This document shows positions 1 to 6,087 of a stretch of DNA of 6,087 nucleotides, piece after piece. Made by a program: the position numbers and the translations under genes. The notes beneath the pieces are model-generated. The model searched no databases. It was not told where the DNA came from and worked only from the letters and a program-made list of their open reading frames with translations. Position 1 is the stretch's first letter. Each line of letters opens with the position of its first letter. The stretch is from an uncultured Ruminococcus sp. Lineage in GTDB: Bacteria; Bacillota; Clostridia; Oscillospirales; Ruminococcaceae. Location: NCBI GenBank assembly GCA_937942105.1, contig CALDFS010000024.1, positions 1-6,087 of the forward strand. Reading direction: 5' to 3'.

Positions 1-40
1 TCGGCAATGCTATAGAATTCAGGCAGAAAGCCGAAAATGA
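1..40 (+). CDS. Possible 3' end of an upstream gene, overlapping the next start (ATGA)
   Basis: Two of the three forward frames could carry the end of an upstream gene. The frame starting at base 2 stays open for 12 codons and ends in TGA at 38-40. Its stop overlaps the ATG at 37-39 as ATGA, a common coupling arrangement in bacterial operons. Its last residues, CYRIQAESRK, loosely resemble the final helix of GGDEF domains (ALYxAKxxGRN). The frame starting at base 3 is also open, ends in TAG at 57-59, and reads GNAIEFRQKAENELQYDV. The remaining frame stops at 13-15. Twelve to eighteen codons cannot decide between these, so both the existence and the identity of this gene are tentative. A GGDEF-type receptor would fit the YdaK position upstream of YdaL in B. 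subtilis. Confidence 0.35.
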   Translation, partial: RQCYRIQAESRK

Positions 41-1722
41 GCTTCAATATGATGTATAGGCGGATGATATCGGTCCTTGCGGCCATAGTTATGATATTTG
101 TTTTGACTGTTTCGGCATATGATGAACCGCTGCAGGAACTGCTTGACCCAACGCTTGGCTTATTATCCGAGGAGAGCGAGGAGGTTAAGACGACTCCTTT
201 TGACGACGGTGGCGACTTCTTGATTATATATCCAGATCATCCGAATGCCAAAATAGAAAACGGCGTGGAAATACTTGCGGATATTGCAAGCAGCTTTTCA
301 AAGAATGCCGATTTTACAATTCCGTCAAATGCAGTAAATTATCTTGACAGATACGATTATCTTATTATCTATGCGCTGACGGGCGATGAAACTGAGCTTA
401 TCGAAGCTATTAGCGGATATGAAGGTCACATAATGGTAATGGGTTACGACTTTATGAACTCATACCTTAACAGTGAAGGTGAGCGTGGGTTTATTTCTGC
501 GTACGAAGAAAGTGAAAGCGAAGGTGCGGTTCTTTATTATTCCTTTGATGATATGCTGACGTTTGAAAAAAGCGTTGTTATAGATAGGGTACAAAGCTAT
601 TCTGTTGGTGAAGATGATTACCATAACGGAAAAATTCTTGTAAGAGACGAGGTAATCCCCTTTTTCTGTCAGATAGAAAGAATAAGATATTGTCCGCTTA
701 TAGACTTTTCCGCTCCACTAACCAAGGCTGCTCTTATGCAGGAAATAACAAACTGGCAGTGGCCCTATGAGGACAGCCCGCCGGATTTTACGCAGTATCT
801 TGTTATCGACAATGTATATCCTTTTATGCCATGTGATATGCTTATGGAAAAGGTTCAGGCGTGTATAGATGAAGGAATTCCGTTTGTTCTCTCGGTCATG
901 CCGATATTTTTACATGATGATTATCCGGCTATGCAGCAGTTTTGCGAGGTGCTTAAATATGCTCAGGACCATGGCGGCGCAATTGTTCTTCATGCTCCCA
1001 TTGAAAACGGCAATATTGAGGATTGGGATGTTTATCGTGCCTTAATAACTCAAACGACTATCTCATATACCGATATAGGGGTTTATCCGTTGGGGCTTGA
1101 AGCTCCCAAGAGTTGGATATGGGATGAGGACAGACTTGCGTTTATGCGTCGCTACAGAACCGTTTTTATATATGATGATGATAAAGATAGTGCTTTCGAT
1201 ATAAGCGTCGAGACAAACCTATTATATTTTAATTATCATCAGCTTATTATGCCTATAATTTCGCTTGACAATACTGGATTAAGCTATATAACCAATCATG
1301 CAACGGCTATCTATTTTGACAGTCGGAACGATACCGATCTTTTGCTAGATCAGATAGACGCAATGAAGAATTCGGCAGTTCCGCTTCAAAATCTGTGGGA
1401 GGTTCAGCAGTCTGTATGGGCGGACAATTTCCATTTGTATCAGGCAAACCGGCAGGTCGAGATTAATTCGGAACGTATGCCGCCTATAGACTATGTCCCA
1501 CAGGAATATCCGGCGGATTATAATTATAAGAGAAATACTATTGAAAGAATAACCGTAAGCCTTCAATCTGAGAATAAAGGGCTGATTCTGTTTTCCGGTG
1601 TAGCTACGTTAGTTTTCCTGTTGATGATTATTTATGCGAGAATTCTTGCGGTAAAACATTTTAAGAGGAAGAGAATTCTGCGCGAAAATAATGATAAGAA
1701 CAAGCATGATGCCGGTGTTTAA
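37..1722 (+). CDS. Membrane-anchored DUF2334 (YdaL-like) polysaccharide deacetylase-fold protein
   Basis: This 561-residue protein probably acts on or binds exopolysaccharide outside the cell. Residues 11-27 form a hydrophobic signal or anchor segment after Arg8-Arg9, with a possible cleavage site after VSA27. Residues 515-538 form a second membrane segment followed by a strongly basic tail (KHFKRKR), which places the tail inside and residues 28-514 outside. Residues about 60-170 look like an alpha/beta domain (FLIIYPDH, YDYLIIYA). Residues about 250-400 resemble DUF2334, with YLVIDNVYPF at 254-263, GIPFVLSVMPIF, GAIVLHAPIE at 314-323 and PLGLEAPK at 351-358. DUF2334 belongs to the NodB/polysaccharide deacetylase fold. 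The usual Asp-Asp and His-x3-His pairs read D258-N259 and H319-x3-E323 here, so deacetylase activity is doubtful. The ATG at 37 is preferred for its ATGA overlap with a possible upstream stop, because the ribosome binding site is weak (AGGCAG at 21-26). Starts at 49, 52 or 64 remain possible. The gene lies 14 bases before the synthase gene. Confidence 0.8.
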   Translation: MSFNMMYRRMISVLAAIVMIFVLTVSAYDEPLQELLDPTLGLLSEESEEVKTTPFDDGGDFLIIYPDHPNAKIENGVEILADIASSFSKNADFTIPSNAVNYLDRYDYLIIYALTGDETELIEAISGYEGHIMVMGYDFMNSYLNSEGERGFISAYEESESEGAVLYYSFDDMLTFEKSVVIDRVQSYSVGEDDYHNGKILVRDEVIPFFCQIERIRYCPLIDFSAPLTKAALMQEITNWQWPYEDSPPDFTQYLVIDNVYPFMPCDMLMEKVQACIDEGIPFVLSVMPIFLHDDYPAMQQFCEVLKYAQDHGGAIVLHAPIENGNIEDWDVYRALITQTTISYTDIGVYPLGLEAPKSWIWDEDRLAFMRRYRTVFIYDDDKDSAFDISVETNLLYFNYHQLIMPIISLDNTGLSYITNHATAIYFDSRNDTDLLLDQIDAMKNSAVPLQNLWEVQQSVWADNFHLYQANRQVEINSERMPPIDYVPQEYPADYNYKRNTIERITVSLQSENKGLILFSGVATLVFLLMIIYARILAVKHFKRKRILRENNDKNKHDAGV

Positions 1723-1725
1723 CGC

Positions 1726-1732
1726 AGGAGGT
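1726..1732 (+). promoter_or_regulatory. Ribosome binding site of the glycosyltransferase gene
   Basis: AGGAGGT is a near-perfect Shine-Dalgarno sequence, with its AGGAGG core ending five bases before the ATG at 1737. It fixes the start of the glycosyltransferase gene and is much stronger than the site before the first gene. It begins three bases after the upstream TAA. Confidence 0.85.
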
Positions 1733-1736
1733 AGAA

Positions 1737-3071
1737 ATGTCGTTTGTTGACGCTTTATCGCTATATGCTATAATAGCCATCTGGTCACTTATGATAATGA
1801 ATGTTGTACTGTCCTTTGGCGGTTTTATATACTATATGAGAACTGAAAAAACGAACGGTCATATTCCTCTTAAGGAATATCCGATGGTAACGGTTATGGT
1901 TCCTGCCCATAACGAGAGTATTGTTATTACCCGAACGGTTCAAGCACTTCTTAATTTCGACTATCCCAAGGATAAGTATGAGATAATAGTCATTAATGAT
2001 AATTCCAGCGATGATTCAAAAGAAAAGTTAGAGGAACTGCAAAGGCTCAATCCAGACAGAAAGCTGATTGTTATCAGTACAGATACCGTTTCGGGAGGTA
2101 AGGGTAAGTCAAACGCTTTAAATATCGGATTTTCGGTATCGAAGGGCAGCGTTATTGCGATATATGATGCTGATAATACTCCAGAGCCGCAGGCGCTGCG
2201 AATCCTTGTAGAGCAGCTTATGTCAGATGATAAGTTAGGAGCGGTCATAGGAAAATTCAGGACAAGGAATCGTGATGCTTCGATTCTAAGTCGATTTGTA
2301 AATATCGAAACCCTTGCTTATCAGTGTATGAACCAGGCAGGAAGATATTTTTTCTTCAAGCTCTGTACGATTCCTGGAACAAACTATGTTATACGGCGTG
2401 AGATAATTACGAAAATCGGGGGATGGGACCCAAACGCGCTTTCGGAAGACACCGAAATCAGCTTCCGTCTTTACAGAATGGGCTACTATATAAAGCAAAT
2501 GCCGCTTGCGGTGACCTGGGAACAGGAGCCTCATCTATTAAAGGTCTGGTTCCGTCAGAGAACAAGATGGGCTAAAGGCAATATCTATGTTCTATTAAAA
2601 AATTTCAAGTATGTTTTCGACCCGAACGCCGGTCCTATGAGGCTTGACGTTATATATTACGCGGTGGTATATATCCTGATGCTTTCGTCGCTGATAATAT
2701 CAGACAGTATATTCCTGCTCGGAATCTTAGGCTTCGTTCATGTTACTCTTGGTGGCTTTTCGACCTTACTGTGGGGAATGGCAATACTTGTTTTTGTCGC
2801 AAATGTTATGATGACGCTTGTCACCGAGAAAAACGAGTTCAGCTTTGAATCGGTTTTGCTTGTTCTGCTTATGCTGTTTACATATTCAAAGCTCTGGGTT
2901 TTTGTCGTTGGAAAGGCTATATGGATGACAATTACCGACGCCCTTTTCCATCGAGAGGTGAAATGGGATAAGACCGTAAGATACGAGGAGCAGGCTTCAA
3001 AACACGGTTCAAGCGATGAAGAGGAGCTTGCTAAGATGATGCACAGAAGCAAGCATGACAGCAAATCTTAG
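1737..3071 (+). CDS. Processive family 2 glycosyltransferase, exopolysaccharide synthase (YdaM/BcsA-like, no PilZ)
   Basis: This 444-residue membrane enzyme should add sugars from a UDP-sugar to a growing beta-linked polysaccharide and export it through its own membrane segments. Residues 9-33 form the first membrane helix. The cytoplasmic GT2 domain follows, with VTVMVPAHNE at 51-60, the UDP-binding D88 in VINDNSSDD, the metal-binding DAD at 144-146, the catalytic-base region SED at 236-238, and QRTRW at 274-278. The DxD, ED and QxxRW set is the signature of processive synthases such as BcsA, IcaA, NodC and HasA. Hydrophobic stretches at about 305-338, 344-362 and 371-396 form the membrane channel region. 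The protein ends soon afterwards (KWDKTVR, then a charged tail rich in S, D, E and K), so it has no C-terminal PilZ domain. The flanking DUF2334 and BcsB-like genes favour a YdaM-type synthase over IcaA or chitin synthase. The sugar cannot be read from these motifs; the downstream epimerase suggests an N-acetylhexosamine. Confidence 0.9.
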   Translation: MSFVDALSLYAIIAIWSLMIMNVVLSFGGFIYYMRTEKTNGHIPLKEYPMVTVMVPAHNESIVITRTVQALLNFDYPKDKYEIIVINDNSSDDSKEKLEELQRLNPDRKLIVISTDTVSGGKGKSNALNIGFSVSKGSVIAIYDADNTPEPQALRILVEQLMSDDKLGAVIGKFRTRNRDASILSRFVNIETLAYQCMNQAGRYFFFKLCTIPGTNYVIRREIITKIGGWDPNALSEDTEISFRLYRMGYYIKQMPLAVTWEQEPHLLKVWFRQRTRWAKGNIYVLLKNFKYVFDPNAGPMRLDVIYYAVVYILMLSSLIISDSIFLLGILGFVHVTLGGFSTLLWGMAILVFVANVMMTLVTEKNEFSFESVLLVLLMLFTYSKLWVFVVGKAIWMTITDALFHREVKWDKTVRYEEQASKHGSSDEEELAKMMHRSKHDSKS

Positions 3072-3118
3072 GATATTGCTTAAACGATGATATATATTGC
3101 AAATTGTCACGGGGCAAA

Positions 3119-3147
3119 ATACTTATTACGCTTAACGGAGTAAGTAT
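3119..3147 (+). promoter_or_regulatory. Hairpin directly upstream of the BcsB-like gene's ribosome binding site
   Basis: ATACTTATT at 3119-3127 pairs with AGTAAGTAT at 3139-3147, giving nine pairs including one G-U. After an A-G mismatch, two further C-G pairs can close a CTTAA loop. The right arm ends immediately before the AAAGGA that begins the ribosome binding region. No T-run follows, so it is not an ordinary intrinsic terminator. It could protect or define a processed mRNA end, affect translation of the downstream gene, or be a DNA-level palindrome bound by a regulator. The stem is AT-rich and only moderately stable, so function is uncertain. Confidence 0.45.
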
Positions 3148-3158
3148 AAAGGAAAGGG
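3148..3158 (+). promoter_or_regulatory. Ribosome binding site of the BcsB-like gene
   Basis: The purine run AAAGGAAAGGG lies seven bases before the ATG at 3166. It offers two partial Shine-Dalgarno cores (AAAGGA and AAAGGG), and the nearer one has the better spacing. It supports the 3166 start, which also gives a proper signal peptide. It abuts the hairpin at 3119-3147. Confidence 0.65.
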
Positions 3159-3165
3159 ATGTTTT

Positions 3166-5592
3166 ATGATTAAAACTAAAGTAATCAGGGTATTGTGTTC
3201 GGCAGTACTTGCCATTTCGCTATTGTTTACACAATCATTTGCTGTCTTTGCAAGTATGGGTTTGACGACTAATCAGCCTCCTACGTCTAATGCCGCGCAG
3301 CAAGGTGTAACGCAGCCGCCCGATGCGGATGCAGATGCAGATATAACGCTTACATCTGATGAAGACAAAGCGTCTACAGTCGCAGATGCGGAATCTAATG
3401 ACCCATCCTCCGATTCAAAACCTTCTACAGAGCCTACAAAAGAGGAAGCTCTTAATCAAATCATGAACACCAACCCGGAGGACGCCGATATCCCTGTAGT
3501 CGATCCCCCGAAAATACCAAAAGCAAGCCATTATAAGCAGTATCCTTTTCCGAATGAAATGATTATGAGCGGAATATTTGAGAATCAGAGCATATTCTTT
3601 AAGGTCCCGAACTATTGGGAAACAGAATATGCTTATGCCCGTATTGAATTCACTTTAAGTCAGCTTATAAGAGAGGACGTTCCGGCGTCCCTGACATTTA
3701 TGATAAACAATATTCCTATATATAGTTGTCGGATGAACTACGACTACGGTCGAACTCAAACGATTTATGTAACTATACCCATTGAACTTTTGAACGAGGG
3801 ATATAACAGCTTCGACCTCACCGGATATGTTCGTCTTTTTGACGATGAGGGATGTATCGACGACCTGTCTGGAGCGAATTGGGTAAACATTAGTCAGGAT
3901 TCCTTCATTGAAGTCGGATATGAGCTTCTGCCTCATAATAAAAGGATCTATTATTATCCATATCCGTTTATGTCATCCGTAGAGGAGGATGGTTCGACAA
4001 CTCAGGTTGTTGTGTCAGATGCTATGGCTGAAAGCGAACTGTCTGCCGCTCTGCTTCTAAGAGCAGACCTTGCTTCGGAGACCTCTACATCCGACAATAT
4101 TACACTTACAACAATGTCGCAAATGCGTCACAGACATGTCAATGTCAATACGGTCATGGTGTCAGAGCTTGATAATCTCCCCGGAGAATTCAGAGCATAC
4201 CTCACTAAGGAAGAGCTCGAAAGTGAAAGGATGTCTTCGGCTGCGCTTGTCAAGTTTGTAATGTATAAATACACTGATGAAGATGACGAGGACCATTATA
4301 GCCCGCTGCTTATAGTTACATCCAAAAACGGTGACTGCCTGATGGAAGCTGCAATGATGCTTGTTGACACCACTCGTTCCACCCAGGAGCCGGGTTCAAC
4401 CGCTTGGGTTCTTGCCAATGCAAGTCAGAAGATAAAGGAAAATTCAGTCCGCAGCGAGCTTACCGCAGGAAGGTATACAATAGATGGTCTTGTTGGAAGC
4501 GGCATTAATTATGTTGGTCCATTCCATCAAGTTTACACAGTTTATCTTCCTTTCTCAGGAGGATATGTCCTTAATAACTCGAGCAAGATTTCTCTTACGT
4601 TCAGATACAGTGAAAACCTCGATTTTGACCGTTCACTGATAACCGTTTACTGGGGAACGGTTCCGGTTGCCAGCAAGAAGCTCACCAGAGAAAACGCGTC
4701 CGGAGACGAGCTTTCTTTTGTAATGCCGGCTGACGTCATCGGAACCACTGCGCAGAGTCTTGTTATAGCCTTTGATTTAGAGCTTCCCGAGTTGTTCTGC
4801 ACTCCGCGTATGGACGAAATGCCATGGGCATATATTACCGGAGATTCTTCTCTTTATCTGCCTCTCGGAGTTAATTCAAGACTTTCGTTTAATCTTAGAC
4901 CCTTCCCGTTTGAAGAATCATCAATGTATAATAACCTAACCATGGTTGTGCCGGATTCGCCGAGTACTGTAGAGCTTGACCTTATGGGACATATCGCGTC
5001 GATTTACGGCGAAAGCATAACGTCATATGGCGAAATAAGGGTAGTAAGAGATAGCACATTTATGGCTTCCGATGATAAAGCAAAGGACTGCAACGTAATA
5101 GTTATCGGAAACTACAACGACTCATCTCTCATCCGATCTCTTAATGACAGGCTTGCATTTAAGTACAACGAAGACGGAACCGAGTTTATCGGCAACGACA
5201 AGCTGGTGTTATCCGAAAACTACTGCGACCGGATTGGTTCTATGCAGATGTTCCATTCAGAGTACGCTGCAGGACGAGCGATTTTGGTTGTAGGCGGAAT
5301 CAACGATACAACGCTAGGGTACATAAGAGATTTCATGACTTCGGATGAAAATGTTTGGAAGATTTCCGGCGATACTGTTCTTATAGACAGCGAGGGTGAA
5401 ATAAGACCGTATGTATTCCTTGAAGACACCGGCAGGGGAGATAAGCCTGGCTTAAAGGATTTCTTCATGGCTAATAAGGATTCAATTATATTTACGATTA
5501 CAGCGACTTCTGCTATGCTCATGCTTCTTTTGGGCTGTATATTTATTCTGCTTAGAATATACGGCAGAAGCAGGGAAAACAAGAAAAAGTGA
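3166..5592 (+). CDS. BcsB/YdaN-like exopolysaccharide synthase accessory protein
   Basis: This 808-residue protein is the likely extracellular partner of the synthase, guiding the polymer as it leaves the membrane. A signal peptide covers residues 1-29 (basic MIKTKVIR, hydrophobic core, possible cleavage after VFA29). Residues 30 to about 110 are a low-complexity linker rich in D, S, T, P and A, including DADADAD at 53-59. The BcsB-like region starts near residue 120. It carries the beta-rich pattern of that family, such as LSQLIREDVPASLTFMIN, LNEGYNSFDLTGYVRL, and a Cys-Asp-Trp element with C230, D232-D233 and NWVNIS at 238-243. A second similar half follows, around YVLNNSSKISLTFRYSE and FNLRPFPFEES. 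Near the C-terminus are alpha/beta segments (VIVIGNYND, ILVVGGIND), one membrane helix at 774-796, and a short basic tail. Single-helix C-terminal anchoring next to a GT2 gene is typical of BcsB and YdaN. No outer-membrane partner gene is present. The assignment rests on architecture and context, because sequence conservation in this family is low. Confidence 0.8.
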   Translation: MIKTKVIRVLCSAVLAISLLFTQSFAVFASMGLTTNQPPTSNAAQQGVTQPPDADADADITLTSDEDKASTVADAESNDPSSDSKPSTEPTKEEALNQIMNTNPEDADIPVVDPPKIPKASHYKQYPFPNEMIMSGIFENQSIFFKVPNYWETEYAYARIEFTLSQLIREDVPASLTFMINNIPIYSCRMNYDYGRTQTIYVTIPIELLNEGYNSFDLTGYVRLFDDEGCIDDLSGANWVNISQDSFIEVGYELLPHNKRIYYYPYPFMSSVEEDGSTTQVVVSDAMAESELSAALLLRADLASETSTSDNITLTTMSQMRHRHVNVNTVMVSELDNLPGEFRAYLTKEELESERMSSAALVKFVMYKYTDEDDEDHYSPLLIVTSKNGDCLMEAAMMLVDTTRSTQEPGSTAWVLANASQKIKENSVRSELTAGRYTIDGLVGSGINYVGPFHQVYTVYLPFSGGYVLNNSSKISLTFRYSENLDFDRSLITVYWGTVPVASKKLTRENASGDELSFVMPADVIGTTAQSLVIAFDLELPELFCTPRMDEMPWAYITGDSSLYLPLGVNSRLSFNLRPFPFEESSMYNNLTMVVPDSPSTVELDLMGHIASIYGESITSYGEIRVVRDSTFMASDDKAKDCNVIVIGNYNDSSLIRSLNDRLAFKYNEDGTEFIGNDKLVLSENYCDRIGSMQMFHSEYAAGRAILVVGGINDTTLGYIRDFMTSDENVWKISGDTVLIDSEGEIRPYVFLEDTGRGDKPGLKDFFMANKDSIIFTITATSAMLMLLLGCIFILLRIYGRSRENKKK
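3322..3342 (+). repeat. Short GATGCN tandem repeat encoding Asp-Ala
   Basis: Three and a half copies of the hexamer GATGCR encode Asp-Ala repeats at residues 53-59 of the BcsB-like protein, within its disordered linker. Any gain or loss of a unit stays in frame, so only linker length would change. It is a minor, probably neutral feature. Confidence 0.7.
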
Positions 5593-5593
5593 A

Positions 5594-5600
5594 AAGGTGA
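5594..5600 (+). promoter_or_regulatory. Ribosome binding site of the epimerase gene
   Basis: AAGGTGA lies nine bases before the ATG at 5610 and just after the BcsB-like gene's stop. It supports the 5610 start, which gives the standard short N-terminus before the GTRPEAIK motif. The gap between the two genes is only 17 bases and has no room for a separate promoter or terminator. Confidence 0.75.
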
Positions 5601-5609
5601 AAAGAATCC

Positions 5610-6087
5610 ATGAAAAAAGTAATGCTTGTTTTCGGTACCCGTCCCGAAGCGATAAAAATGTGCCCGATTGTAAAAGTGCTCAAGAGCAACTCCTATTTTG
5701 ATACAGTTGTCTGCGTAAGCGGGCAGCATAGAGAAATGCTTGCACAGGTTATTGATTGCTTTAACGTTCGACCGGACTATAACCTTGATATTATGAAGTC
5801 GGGGCAGACGCTTTTTGAAATCACCGAGAAGATACTTGTCGGCATGAGAGCAGTGTATGAAAAAGAAAAGCCGGATATTGTTCTTGTTCATGGAGATACT
5901 TCTACAGCATTTGCGGCTGCTTTGGCTGCGTTCTATTTGAATATTCCTGTCGGTCATGTTGAAGCCGGTCTTAGGACATATAATATTCAGGCTCCATACC
6001 CGGAAGAATTCAACCGTCAGGCAATAGGCTCAATAGCATCCCTGCACTTTGCACCGACAGAGCGGGCGAAAAGAAATCTTTTAGATG
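5610..6087 (+). CDS. wecB: UDP-N-acetylglucosamine 2-epimerase, N-terminal part (runs off the right edge)
   Basis: This cytoplasmic enzyme interconverts UDP-GlcNAc and UDP-ManNAc. The 159 residues present translate without interruption and carry the family's motifs in order: FGTRPEAIKM at 8-17, VSGQHREML at 36-44, HGDTSTAF at 94-101, HVEAGLRT at 116-123, PYPEEFNRQ at 129-137 and HFAPTERAK near the end. D96, E118 and E132 correspond to the catalytic-region residues D95, E117 and E131 of E. coli WecB. The family is usually about 370-390 residues long, so a little over half is missing, including the region of the conserved histidine near 213. The gene is also called mnaA in Gram-positive bacteria. 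Its position 17 bases after the BcsB-like gene suggests co-transcription and a supply of UDP-ManNAc for the polymer. It could instead serve teichoic acid linkage-unit synthesis or another glycan, or begin a different gene set sharing the transcript. Confidence 0.93.
   Translation, partial: MKKVMLVFGTRPEAIKMCPIVKVLKSNSYFDTVVCVSGQHREMLAQVIDCFNVRPDYNLDIMKSGQTLFEITEKILVGMRAVYEKEKPDIVLVHGDTSTAFAAALAAFYLNIPVGHVEAGLRTYNIQAPYPEEFNRQAIGSIASLHFAPTERAKRNLLD

Noticed and set aside
2738..3064. A 108-codon minus-strand open frame opposite the end of the synthase gene.
   Set aside because: The plus strand here encodes conserved membrane segments of the synthase. The antisense product is Ser/Thr-rich with no motif.
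1737..3071. Naming the glycosyltransferase as IcaA/PgaC, NodC or hyaluronan synthase.
   Set aside because: The shared motifs do not separate these families. The flanking DUF2334 and BcsB-like genes fit a YdaM/BcsA-type system better, and there is no IcaB, IcaD or Nod partner.
3104..3132. A possible promoter with TTGTCA at 3104-3109 and TACGCT at 3127-3132, 17 bases apart.
   Set aside because: The -35 match is good (5 of 6), but the -10 matches only 3 of 6, including a G and two Cs. The evidence is too weak to list as a feature, although an internal promoter in this gap is not excluded.
3119..3150. The hairpin before the BcsB-like gene read as an intrinsic terminator.
   Set aside because: The stem is AT-rich and is followed by a purine-rich stretch, not a T-run, and the next gene belongs to the same functional set.
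4070..4261. A 63-codon plus-strand open frame inside the BcsB-like gene.
   Set aside because: It is an out-of-frame shadow without a convincing ribosome binding site or recognisable product.
5220..5957. A 245-codon open frame on the minus strand, spanning the end of the BcsB-like gene and the start of the epimerase gene.
   Set aside because: It lies opposite two well-supported genes, and the epimerase motifs on the plus strand are unmistakable. Its translation shows no recognisable domain, and it crosses a gene boundary as a chance frame would.

Overview
The window holds four same-strand genes, plus the last few codons of a probable fifth at the left edge. Together they look like part of an exopolysaccharide synthase operon. 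There are two membrane-anchored proteins with large external domains, a processive family 2 glycosyltransferase between them, and the start of a UDP-N-acetylglucosamine 2-epimerase. The order DUF2334 protein, GT2 synthase, BcsB-like protein matches Bacillus subtilis ydaL-ydaM-ydaN, and resembles the Listeria pss genes, both known as c-di-GMP-responsive exopolysaccharide systems. The match is made from motifs and gene order, not from a database search.

The organism is probably a Bacillota (Firmicutes) member, most likely a clostridium-like one. The evidence is AGGAGG-type ribosome binding sites, moderate GC content, anchored surface proteins without outer-membrane partners, and the YdaLMN-type gene order. 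A genus cannot be named from this sequence.

Layout: 1-40 is the possible 3' end of an upstream gene. Bases 37-1722 encode a DUF2334 protein whose deacetylase-like motifs look degenerate. Bases 1737-3071 encode the synthase, 14 bases downstream. Bases 3072-3165 are a 94-base gap, the only sizeable one, which carries a hairpin directly before the next ribosome binding site. Bases 3166-5592 encode the BcsB/YdaN-like subunit. Bases 5610-6087 encode the first 159 residues of the epimerase, which runs off the right edge. There is no intergenic stretch over 300 bases, and I saw no RNA gene, mobile element or CRISPR array.

Working model (inference): the epimerase makes UDP-ManNAc from UDP-GlcNAc. 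The GT2 protein polymerises an N-acetylhexosamine and passes the chain through its own membrane channel. The BcsB-like protein receives it outside the membrane, and the DUF2334 protein binds or modifies it. The synthase has no PilZ domain, so any c-di-GMP control must come from a separate receptor. In B. subtilis that receptor, YdaK, is encoded just upstream of ydaL, which here would be just outside the window.
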